A DNA stretch of 6,461 bases from Leptolyngbyaceae cyanobacterium M65_K2018_010 (GTDB taxonomy: Bacteria; Cyanobacteriota; Cyanobacteriia; Phormidesmidales; Phormidesmidaceae). Location of the stretch: NCBI GenBank assembly GCA_015295885.1, contig DVEE01000110.1, forward strand, positions 1-6,461. The letters run 5' to 3'. Position 1 is the stretch's first letter, and every line of letters begins with the position of its first letter. Shown piece after piece: positions 1 to 5,019 of the stretch. Both the position numbers and the translations under genes were made by a program. The notes beneath the pieces were generated by a model. The model was not told where the DNA came from and made no database searches. It saw only the letters and a list, made by a program, of their open reading frames with translations.

Positions 1-975
1 TTTAGCACCAAACCCTACGATCAGGAATTCTTTGAATTAGCCAACCCCCAGTACGGGCATAGCCTGACTTTTTTGGAACCCCGCCTCACCCCCCAGACGG
101 CGGCCCTGGCCAGTGAGGCTGAAGCGGTTTGTGTCTTTATTAATGACGATGTTGGTGCGGCCACCCTAGCTCGGTTAGCCCAACAGGGAGTGAAGGTGGT
201 GGCCCTGCGCTGTGCGGGCTTTAACAATGTGGATTTGGCCGCTGCTAAGGATCTGGACATTGCGGTGGTGCGGGTGCCTGCCTATTCCCCCTACGCGGTG
301 GCTGAGCACGCCGTGGGGTTGATTTTAATGCTCAACCGCAAACTCTATCGAGCCTACAATCGGGTGCGGGATGATAACTTTTCCCTGAACGGCCTACTCG
401 GGTTTGATATCCACGGCAAAACCGTTGGAGTGGTGGGTACGGGCAAAATCGGGCAATGTTTTGCCCAGATTATGCACGGCTTTGGCTGCCAGCTGCTGGC
501 CTACGACCTCTACCCGAACCAGGCCTGCATTGACCTGGGGATAGCCTATGTAGAGTTGCCGGAACTGTTTGCCCAATCTGACATTATTTCCCTGCACTGC
601 CCCCTGTTGCCCGCTACCCACTATCTGATCAACGCTGAATCCCTGCAGCAGATGAAGCGGGGTGTAATGTTGATCAATACCAGCCGCGGTGCCCTGATCG
701 ATACTCGGGCTGTGATAGAAGGGCTAAAGTCAGGACAGGTAGGCTGTCTGGGCACTGACGTCTATGAAGAGGAAGAGGATCTATTTTTCCAGGATCTTTC
801 GGGCACCGTTATTCAGGATGAAACTTTTCAATTGCTTCAGTCCTTCCCCAATGTGGTGATCACGGCTCACCAGGCCTTTTTCACCCAAGAGGCGCTGAGC
901 AACATTGCCGACACCACCCTGGCCAACCTCAGCACCCTGGCCGCAGGGCAACCCTGCCCTAACCAGTTGAAATAA
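1..975 (+). CDS. ldhA: D-lactate dehydrogenase-type 2-hydroxyacid dehydrogenase, 5' partial
   Basis: This enzyme probably interconverts pyruvate (or a related 2-oxoacid) and the D-2-hydroxyacid with NAD(P)H in the cytosol. The reading frame is open from base 1, and its first residues (FSTKPYDQEFF) resemble the region just after the start of D-LDH proteins. Roughly 5-10 N-terminal residues therefore lie outside the window, and the internal TTG at 73 is not the start. Of 324 visible residues, the nucleotide-binding GTGKIG is at 146-151, followed by Asp169 (YDLYP), which usually favours NAD over NADP. The catalytic set is Arg229 in NTSRG, a Glu in DVYEEEED (about 256-258) and His290 in TAHQAF. 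The sequence VRVPAYSPYAVAEHAVG (91-107) and the total length fit D-LDH rather than the longer SerA phosphoglycerate dehydrogenase, because no ACT or ASB domain follows. Family assignment is firm; the exact substrate is inferred. The gene stands alone, with a hairpin directly after the stop. Confidence 0.92.
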   Translation, partial: FSTKPYDQEFFELANPQYGHSLTFLEPRLTPQTAALASEAEAVCVFINDDVGAATLARLAQQGVKVVALRCAGFNNVDLAAAKDLDIAVVRVPAYSPYAVAEHAVGLILMLNRKLYRAYNRVRDDNFSLNGLLGFDIHGKTVGVVGTGKIGQCFAQIMHGFGCQLLAYDLYPNQACIDLGIAYVELPELFAQSDIISLHCPLLPATHYLINAESLQQMKRGVMLINTSRGALIDTRAVIEGLKSGQVGCLGTDVYEEEEDLFFQDLSGTVIQDETFQLLQSFPNVVITAHQAFFTQEALSNIADTTLANLSTLAAGQPCPNQLK

Positions 976-1003
976 CTGGGCCGGCCCCACAGGGGCTGCC
1001 CAG
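976..1003 (+). terminator. Strong hairpin directly after the dehydrogenase stop codon
   Basis: The arms CTGGGC (976-981) and GCCCAG (998-1003) pair perfectly. Inside them, GCCCC (984-988) pairs with GGGGC (992-996) around an ACA loop, with a small CG/T internal mismatch. It begins on the base after TAA. No T-tract follows, so it is either a non-canonical terminator or a structure that protects the mRNA 3' end. The structure is seen in the sequence; the role is inferred. Confidence 0.5.
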
Positions 1004-1017
1004 CCTCAACTAGCCCA

Positions 1018-1034
1018 TGGCATTTGAGATGCCA
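1018..1034. repeat. Short inverted repeat in the dehydrogenase-prmA gap
   Basis: TGGCAT (1018-1023) and ATGCCA (1029-1034) form a six-base-pair inverted repeat around TTGAG. It lies 15 bases after the larger hairpin at 976-1003. It could be a second transcript-end structure or a protein-binding palindrome. The rest of the 976-1204 gap shows no convincing promoter and no gene. Confidence 0.25.
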
Positions 1035-1188
1035 ACCCCAGGGGACAGCCCCAGAAGCCGGTATGGCACACCGATGTCTTTTTCAGACTGCACCCCATGG
1101 CGCCAGAACGGCGACTCAGAACCCGGGGGGCTAGGCAGGGGGAACCGATGCTCTAGGATAGGATGGTGCGGTATGGGGAAAAGTTGGC

Positions 1189-1193
1189 GAGGA
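1189..1193 (+). promoter_or_regulatory. Ribosome binding site of prmA
   Basis: GAGGA lies 11 bases before the ATG at 1205. The in-frame codon immediately before that ATG is TAA (1202-1204), so no longer start is possible and this site fixes the start of prmA. The spacing is somewhat long. Confidence 0.5.
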
Positions 1194-1204
1194 TATTTCC
1201 TTAA

Positions 1205-2107
1205 ATGGCTGTGGGCAATAGTTGGTGGGAAGTTCAGGTGCTCTGCGACCCGGCCCTGGAAGATGACGTATTTTGGCGGTTTGATGCCTTTGGCAGCCAG
1301 GGCACTGCAAACCAGCGACAGGGCTCGGCTACTCTGATTCGGGCTTACTTTCCCCAGTCTCGCCTAGAACTGTTGGATCTGTCCGCCCTGGCCCTACGGC
1401 TTAAGCAGGATGCACTCTGCAACCATCTGCCAGCGCCCCGGGTGAGTTGGACCCTGATCGACGAGGAGGATTGGTCAAAAAGTTGGAAGGATCATTGGCA
1501 GCCTGAACCGATTGGCGATCGCTTCCTGATTACGCCGGCCTGGCTGACGCCCCCGGCGGATAACCAGCGACTGGTGCTCAAACTCGACCCGGGGGTAGCC
1601 TTTGGCACCGGTGCTCACCCTACTACCCAGCTCTGTTTGGAATCCCTGGAAATGCGGCTGGCCTATGCCGATCGCCCCTTAACCCTAGCCGACATTGGCT
1701 GTGGCTCTGGAATTCTCTCGATCGGGGCTCTCCTCCTGGGAGCCCAGCGCGTCTATGCCGCTGATATTGATGACCTGGCGGTGCAATCGGCGATCGCTAA
1801 TCGGGACATCAACCACCTGAGCCCAGAACAAATGCCCGTCATCCATGGCAGCTTGAAGGAGCTGGTCAATCGGATCGAGGCCCCTGTGGATGGGGTCGTC
1901 TGCAATATCCTGGCAGAGGTGATTATGGACTTAATTCCCCAACTCCACACCCTGGTTACCCCCCAGGGCTGGGCTATTCTCAGCGGTATTTTGATGGATC
2001 AGTCTAAACTCGTTGCCGATACCCTAGAACAGCAGGGCTGGGATGTGGCCACGCTCTGGCGACGGCAGGAGTGGTGCTGCCTCAATGTTCGTCGTTCCCA
2101 ACCCTGA
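1205..2107 (+). CDS. prmA: Ribosomal protein L11 methyltransferase PrmA
   Basis: PrmA uses S-adenosylmethionine to trimethylate amino groups of ribosomal protein L11 in the cytosol. The 300-residue length is typical. The N-terminal L11-recognition domain (about 1-105) opens with NSWWEVQVLCDPALED, the form I know from cyanobacteria, and includes WSKSWKDHW (90-98). The catalytic domain shows FGTGAHPTT (133-141), SAM motif I as DIGCGSGIL (163-171), the acidic AADID (185-189) that contacts the SAM ribose, and NILAEVI (234-240), the PrmA version of the active-site NxxA motif. An in-frame TAA directly precedes the ATG, so the start is certain. Its TGA shares a base with the ATG of the next small gene (TGATG at 2105-2109), which implies translational coupling and a three-gene operon. 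Two HIP1 octamers lie inside it. All key motifs are intact. Confidence 0.97.
   Translation: MAVGNSWWEVQVLCDPALEDDVFWRFDAFGSQGTANQRQGSATLIRAYFPQSRLELLDLSALALRLKQDALCNHLPAPRVSWTLIDEEDWSKSWKDHWQPEPIGDRFLITPAWLTPPADNQRLVLKLDPGVAFGTGAHPTTQLCLESLEMRLAYADRPLTLADIGCGSGILSIGALLLGAQRVYAADIDDLAVQSAIANRDINHLSPEQMPVIHGSLKELVNRIEAPVDGVVCNILAEVIMDLIPQLHTLVTPQGWAILSGILMDQSKLVADTLEQQGWDVATLWRRQEWCCLNVRRSQP
1515..1522. repeat. HIP1 octamer GCGATCGC (prmA, first copy)
   Basis: This is a perfect copy of the octameric palindrome that is strongly over-represented in many cyanobacterial genomes. It is one of three in the window and supports the taxonomic inference. Confidence 0.85.
1790..1797. repeat. HIP1 octamer GCGATCGC (prmA, second copy)
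   Basis: This second perfect HIP1 palindrome lies within the prmA catalytic domain, just after the acidic SAM-binding segment. Confidence 0.85.
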
Positions 2108-2313
2108 TGCCGATGCCCCAGGACACTGTTTACTTCCTGCTCAAGGTACTGGGCTTGTCCGCTCTGCTCAGTGGACTGATTAAGTTCGGAGCGGTCTGGC
2201 TCCCACTGGCCCCTTCTCCCACCCTGATCGGTGGATTGCTGTTGGCTCCCTCACTGCTGATGGCCGCCTGGCTGGGGCTGGGCTACCGATCAGACCATGA
2301 TTCCCAGGCCTAG
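2107..2313 (+). CDS. Small two-helix membrane protein, function unknown
   Basis: This 68-residue protein is not one I can assign to a characterised family. The ATG at 2107 overlaps the prmA TGA as TGATG, so ribosomes finishing prmA could restart here. A second in-frame ATG at 2113 (MPQDTVYF) would shorten it by two residues, and a farther upstream ATG at 2071 lies inside prmA and is unlikely. Residues about 9-30 and 40-59 are two hydrophobic stretches, joined by a short proline-rich turn (LPLAPSPTL) and followed by a polar tail RSDHDSQA. This predicts a hairpin-like inner or thylakoid membrane protein. It ends 4 bases before the preferred start of the DUF39 gene, so it is the middle gene of a tight operon. 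No catalytic residues are apparent. It could be a cyanobacterial lineage-specific small protein. Confidence 0.7.
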   Translation: MPMPQDTVYFLLKVLGLSALLSGLIKFGAVWLPLAPSPTLIGGLLLAPSLLMAAWLGLGYRSDHDSQA

Positions 2314-2317
2314 GCCC

Positions 2318-3502
2318 ATGCGCACCATCGCCAGCATTAACGAAAAAATCCAGCGGGGCAACGTAGTTGTCTATACCACTGAAGCCTTTAAGGCCTTGGC
2401 CCAGGAACAAGGTATCCAGGCGGCGGCGCAGGCCGTGGATGTGGTGGTGACCGGTACCTTTGAACCGATGGAATCCTCTGGGGCCATTATGAACTTGGGT
2501 CACACCGATCCGCCGATTAAGCTGCTGGAGTGTTACCTGGATGGAGTGCCCGCCTACGCTGGGTTCGGAGCCGTAGATCTCTACCTGGGCGCGAGCCAAC
2601 CGGCCCTGGCCGGACGGGGTGGGGAAGGAACCGATGGTGAGGAAGCCCGAGAACATGGGGGCGGCCATGTGATTGCCGATTTGATCGCCGGTCGTAGTGT
2701 TCACCTGCAGGCCACTGGCCACAGCACCGACTGTTACCCCCGCGCTTCCCTAGAGACGACGATCACCCGGGACACCATTAATCAGTTCTACCTGTTTAAC
2801 CCCCGCTGTCTCTACCAAAACTTTATTGTTGGGGTCAATGGGGGCGATCGCCCCTTGGCCACCTACCTGGGACCGCTCCAACCTCGCTTGGGTAACGCCG
2901 TCTACGCCAACCCTGGGGCCCTTTCCCCCCTCCTGAATGATCCCGACCTCCAGGCCGTGGGCATTGGCACCCGTATTTTTTTGGGCGGCGGGGTAGGCTA
3001 CATCGCCTGGGAGGGCACCCAGCATTTCCCCCTCCAGCGGCGTTTGCCCAACCGGACTCCCATTGGCCCAGCCGCTACCGTGGCTCTGATTGGGGATGCT
3101 AAAACCATGCAGGCGCAGTGGGTGAGGGGCTGCTATTTCAAAGGCTATGGCCCTTCCTTGATGTTGGGGGTAGCTGTGCCCATCCCCCTGCTCAATGAGC
3201 AGGTAGCTGCCCACTGCGCAGTTCAAGATGCTGATATCGTAGCCCCCGTCATGGATTTTTCCATCCCCCGACGAGTACGGCCTACCTTTGGGTTAGTCAG
3301 CTATGCCCAGCTCAAATCAGGGGCCATTACCATCGAGGGCCAAACCGTCCGCACTGCCCCCCTAGCTAGCATTAACCTGGCTAGGCAGGTGCAGGTTGAG
3401 CTCAAACAATGGATCGAAGCAGGCCGGTTTGAATTGTCTGACCCCGTCGCCCCCTTGCCCAGCGATCGGGCCTTTTTACCCCAGGATTCCTACGGTAGCT
3501 AG
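2318..3502 (+). CDS. DUF39/HcyBio family protein, putative homocysteine biosynthesis (sulfur incorporation)
   Basis: Characterised archaeal DUF39 proteins take part in making homocysteine from aspartate semialdehyde and sulfide, bypassing O-acylhomoserine. The 394-residue product starts MRTIASINEKIQRGNVVVYT, as family members usually do, so I prefer the ATG at 2318. The ATG at 2297 adds seven residues and overlaps the previous gene. Conserved-looking segments are GTFEPMESSGA (47-57), ECYLDGVPAYAGFGAVDLYLGA (71-92), HSTDCYPR (135-142), and the glycine-rich IFLGGGVGYIAWEGTQH (220-236). Cysteines are at 72, 139, 164, 272 and 300; those at 72 and 139 sit in the conserved blocks and are the best candidates for sulfur handling. 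Archaeal members often carry extra CBS or ferredoxin domains, and none is present here. No strong ribosome binding site is visible, which fits coupling to the gene 4 bases upstream. The family call is strong; the reaction is inferred by homology. Confidence 0.85.
   Translation: MRTIASINEKIQRGNVVVYTTEAFKALAQEQGIQAAAQAVDVVVTGTFEPMESSGAIMNLGHTDPPIKLLECYLDGVPAYAGFGAVDLYLGASQPALAGRGGEGTDGEEAREHGGGHVIADLIAGRSVHLQATGHSTDCYPRASLETTITRDTINQFYLFNPRCLYQNFIVGVNGGDRPLATYLGPLQPRLGNAVYANPGALSPLLNDPDLQAVGIGTRIFLGGGVGYIAWEGTQHFPLQRRLPNRTPIGPAATVALIGDAKTMQAQWVRGCYFKGYGPSLMLGVAVPIPLLNEQVAAHCAVQDADIVAPVMDFSIPRRVRPTFGLVSYAQLKSGAITIEGQTVRTAPLASINLARQVQVELKQWIEAGRFELSDPVAPLPSDRAFLPQDSYGS
2844..2851. repeat. HIP1 octamer GCGATCGC (DUF39 gene)
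   Basis: This is the third perfect HIP1 palindrome, inside the DUF39 gene. No further perfect copy was found between here and the end of the window. Confidence 0.85.
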
Positions 3503-3523
3503 GCTCAACCCACAGCCTTAGCT
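3497..3523. terminator. Hairpin spanning the convergent stop codons, possible bidirectional terminator
   Basis: AGCTAGGC (3497-3504) pairs with GCCTTAGCT (3515-3523) through eight base pairs, with one bulged T at 3518 and a ten-base loop. The two stop codons (TAG ending at 3502 on plus, TAA at 3520-3518 on minus) both lie in the stem. Short T stretches follow on the plus side only at 3537-3540. The role as a shared terminator between convergent genes is inferred from position. Confidence 0.4.
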
Positions 3524-4597
3524 TTGGGCCTGATCCTTTTCAGCCCCAGGTTTCCGGGGTCGGGGCATGCCTGGTCTCCCTGCCGGTGCTCGACCCGCGT
3601 GAGGCCGGTCCCCCCCCCCTCGACGACTAGGGCCGCCTCGACGATTGCCTCCCTTGGGTCGCTTTTTGGGCGGCACAATGCCAACCACGGAGCCCCGTTC
3701 AACCACCAGGGTTTTGCCATCTCGCTGCACTTTAAAGTCCCAAAAGTACCCAACCGTGCGGCCTTCAATGCGTCCTTTGAGCATGAGTTTGAAGGATTTA
3801 GGCGCACCGGGCATTTTTTTAACCCCCTGGAGGATTTTAACCGTAATTGCTTCATCCTCCGGAGCATACTTCACCACCTCTCCCCGAATCGAGAAAAAGT
3901 TTTCATCCACCGGCGGTAAATCCGCAGGCAAAACTGGCGCTTGGCTGCCGCTATCGGTGGTGGTTTCGGTGGCGGCGGCCTCGGTTACATCAGTAGGAGA
4001 TTCCCCTGGCAGCCCCAGGGTTTCAGGTTCCCAAACCCCAACTATCTGCAAATGTAGATCCTGATCCTCATCGCTCTCCATTTCTCGGCGGGTACGGGGG
4101 TAAACCACCCAGAGGTGAGAGGCACTCAGGTCCAGATGTTTTTTCACCAAGCTAGTAATTCGTCCCAGCAACACCGAATCAATGACCTGACCGTCTTCAG
4201 TAGTGAGATTTCCCCGATTGAGTTGATCCGCTTCAGTGGGTTCATAGGTGCCCCGGACCAAGCCAATCGCCCGGTACTGCATGGGTTCGCTGGGAGGGGC
4301 AATGGGCAAGTAGCGGTGATCGATCTCTGGTTCTTCAGGGGGTAATTCCTGAGCCGCCTGAACTGTGGCCCCTTGCGTACTGCTTGGCGTGGAGGAAGCC
4401 GTGGGTTTAGGCGCAACAGTTTTCTCCGGCTTCGGTGGGCTTGGGCGCACCGGTCTTGGTGGCGGCGCCACTAAAGTGGGCCGCTCCGGGGGGCCCTTTA
4501 AACCCTCCTTTGGAGGTGTCGTCTGAGGGGTAGGACTGGCCTCCATGTCTTTACCCTGAGCTTCTCCTGGGGAATTATGCCCTGTGGAATTCATCAC
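3518..4597 (-). CDS. Conserved hypothetical protein with proline-rich N-terminus and basic RGG-type tail
   Basis: I recognise this as the kind of uncharacterised protein seen in cyanobacteria but cannot name a function. The 359 residues fall into five parts. These are a disordered Pro/Thr/Ser-rich N-terminus (1-93, with PPPRPVRPSPPKPEK at 45-59), a folded segment (about 94-193), an acidic Thr/Ala linker (about 194-230), a second folded segment rich in predicted beta strands (about 232-309), and a basic tail (310-359). The tail has RRGGPSRRGGGDR at 319-331 and many Arg-Pro-Gly steps, which resembles RNA-binding RGG tails. No signal peptide or membrane helix is seen, so it is probably cytosolic and may bind nucleic acid (inference). 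GTG at 4597 and ATG at 4594 are adjacent start candidates 7 and 10 bases after GAGGAGGT. A ten-base G run encodes residues 327-330 and could slip. It is convergent with the DUF39 gene, with a 15-base gap. Confidence 0.8.
   Translation of the reverse strand: MMNSTGHNSPGEAQGKDMEASPTPQTTPPKEGLKGPPERPTLVAPPPRPVRPSPPKPEKTVAPKPTASSTPSSTQGATVQAAQELPPEEPEIDHRYLPIAPPSEPMQYRAIGLVRGTYEPTEADQLNRGNLTTEDGQVIDSVLLGRITSLVKKHLDLSASHLWVVYPRTRREMESDEDQDLHLQIVGVWEPETLGLPGESPTDVTEAAATETTTDSGSQAPVLPADLPPVDENFFSIRGEVVKYAPEDEAITVKILQGVKKMPGAPKSFKLMLKGRIEGRTVGYFWDFKVQRDGKTLVVERGSVVGIVPPKKRPKGGNRRGGPSRRGGGDRPHAGRAPAGRPGMPRPRKPGAEKDQAQS
3610..3619 (-). repeat. Ten-base G homopolymer inside the RGG tail codons
   Basis: Ten consecutive C on the plus strand read as G on the coding strand and encode Gly327-Gly329 and the first base of Asp330. 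Loss of one base would replace the last 30 residues with a 34-residue tail ending at 3505. Gain of one base would end the protein at 3540. The run is a possible slippage site or a sequencing-error hotspot. Confidence 0.8.
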
Positions 4598-4604
4598 GCC
4601 ATCG

Positions 4605-4612
4605 ACCTCCTC
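4605..4612 (-). promoter_or_regulatory. Strong Shine-Dalgarno site of the RGG-tail gene
   Basis: On the minus strand GAGGAGGT is followed after 7 bases by GTG (4597) and after 10 by ATG (4594). Between them and the site lies ATG-GCG-TGA (4602-4594), a two-codon frame whose TGA overlaps the ATG as TGATG. The site supports starting at 4597 or 4594; the two proteins differ by one residue. Confidence 0.7.
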
Positions 4613-4694
4613 TCAACATCAACCCGCCACAATGCCTAGTCAAGTAGCTCAGCCTTTTAGGCTAGCGTAACATTCCCTTCGCAGCGTCAATACG

Positions 4695-4702
4695 TCCGTA
4701 CA
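4695..4702 (+). repeat. TCCGTACA, distant half copy of the tandem repeat
   Basis: TCCGTACA recurs at 4735-4742 across the junction of the tandem repeat, and TCCGTACT at 4747-4754. This copy lies 40 bases to the left of the first tandem unit, roughly four helical turns, which would put all copies near the same DNA face only approximately. Confidence 0.45.
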
Positions 4703-4705
4703 TGA

Positions 4706-4734
4706 TCTATATTTCCAATGAGGTTACCCAATAA
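4706..4734 (-). promoter_or_regulatory. Candidate promoter for the RGG-tail gene
   Basis: On the minus strand TATAGA (4711-4706) is a four-of-six match to the -10 consensus. TTATTG (4734-4729) lies 17 bases upstream as a poor -35. The -35 coincides with one unit of the tandem 12-bp repeat, so a repeat-binding protein would compete with RNA polymerase. The transcript leader would be about 100 bases. Weak evidence. Confidence 0.3.
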
Positions 4735-4752
4735 TCCGTACAATAATCCGTA
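4729..4752 (+). repeat. Perfect tandem 12-bp direct repeat, candidate operator
   Basis: Two identical copies of CAATAATCCGTA (4729-4740 and 4741-4752) stand side by side, with the match running one more base to C4753. The repeat sits between divergent genes, overlaps a candidate minus-strand -35, and has a related half copy at 4695-4702. This is a plausible activator or repressor site, but a recent replication-slippage duplication is equally possible. Confidence 0.6.
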
Positions 4753-4836
4753 CTCTTTCCAAACTCCTAGCCAAGATATTTGCTACCGTAACTCTGTTAG
4801 TTTTCTGGTCGGAGTTTAGTCAGGCTAGAGTGTCGA

Positions 4837-4857
4837 GACAGCCCACGGAGGCCTGTC
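4837..4857 (+). promoter_or_regulatory. Hairpin that contains a Shine-Dalgarno site
   Basis: GACAG (4837-4841) pairs with CTGTC (4853-4857), and CC (4842-4843) pairs with GG (4850-4851) past a bulged C. The Shine-Dalgarno GGAGG (4847-4851) lies partly in the stem and partly in the loop. The hexamer TGTCGA occurs at 4831-4836 and again at 4854-4859. If transcribed, the hairpin could limit ribosome access to the ATG at 4859. The structure is seen; the control role is inferred. Confidence 0.35.
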
Positions 4858-4858
4858 G

Positions 4859-4993
4859 ATGTCCAAGCAGTCCTTGTTTCCCATCGGTAAGCAGGGGTTA
4901 GCTCAACCAGACCCTGCCCTAGCCCGACCTAATCACGCTAAAATGGGCGCCAGCCTTAGCCCTAAGCGAGGGCCAAGTTGCGCTCTCTATTAG
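4859..4993 (+). CDS. Possible 44-codon leader ORF upstream of the TPR gene
   Basis: An ATG at 4859 follows GGAGG by 7 bases, an excellent ribosome binding site, and opens a 44-residue frame (MSKQSLFPIGKQGL...) that ends in TAG at 4993, 26 bases before the preferred start of the TPR gene. The predicted peptide is hydrophilic, with no signal peptide, membrane helix or recognised motif. Third-base composition is not distinctive. It may be a genuine small protein, a regulatory leader peptide, or a chance frame. I favour a real translation start mainly because of the site quality and spacing. It would be co-transcribed with the TPR gene if the promoter lies before 4859. Confidence 0.35.
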   Translation: MSKQSLFPIGKQGLAQPDPALARPNHAKMGASLSPKRGPSCALY

Positions 4994-5006
4994 CAATTGG
5001 CAAACC

Positions 5007-5012
5007 TGAGGA
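5007..5012 (+). promoter_or_regulatory. Shine-Dalgarno site that decides the TPR gene start
   Basis: TGAGGA stands 7 bases before GTG at 5020. This favours GTG 5020 over the in-frame TTG at 4978, whose GAGGG (4968-4972) is only 5 bases away. The GTG product begins directly with a basic n-region and a hydrophobic helix, as expected for an anchored protein. Confidence 0.65.
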
Positions 5013-5019
5013 CATCCCT

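Larger units (their letters stand above)
4598..4858. other. Divergent intergenic region with repeats and a candidate promoter
   Basis: No protein-coding gene is supported here. It separates the minus-strand RGG-tail gene from the plus-strand TPR gene, so it should hold promoters for both directions. It is visibly more A+T-rich around 4680-4830 than the flanking genes. Contents are the minus-strand ribosome binding site, a candidate minus promoter at 4706-4734, tandem 12-bp repeats at 4729-4752, a related half site at 4695-4702 and an RBS-containing hairpin at 4837-4857. I could not identify a convincing plus-strand promoter: TAGAGT at 4826-4831 and TAAAAT at 4939-4944 are -10-like but have no good -35. 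Confidence 0.6.

Noticed and set aside
1..975. SerA-type phosphoglycerate dehydrogenase
   Set aside because: The product is about 330 residues with D-LDH features and lacks the C-terminal ACT region of SerA.
1017..1337. Plus-strand frame of 106 codons before and into prmA
   Set aside because: It overlaps the certain prmA start region in another frame, has an odd Arg/Trp/Gly-rich composition, and no ribosome binding site of note.
2180..2722. Minus-strand frame of 180 codons
   Set aside because: It lies opposite the small membrane gene and DUF39 gene, has low-complexity composition and no recognisable domain; it mirrors the G+C-rich codons of the real genes.
2750..3226. Minus-strand frame of 158 codons
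   Set aside because: It is fully antisense to the conserved DUF39 core, whose motifs explain this sequence.
3505..3867. Minus-strand 120-codon frame overlapping the RGG-tail gene
   Set aside because: It is an alternative frame of the same strand and not an independent gene; only its tail is relevant, as the product of a one-base slip in the G run.
4729..4752. CRISPR-like repeat
   Set aside because: There are only two adjacent 12-bp units with no spacer, far too short for a CRISPR array.
4826..4944. Plus-strand promoters for the TPR gene at TAGAGT or TAAAAT
   Set aside because: Neither has an acceptable -35 at 16-18 bases, so no promoter feature is claimed.
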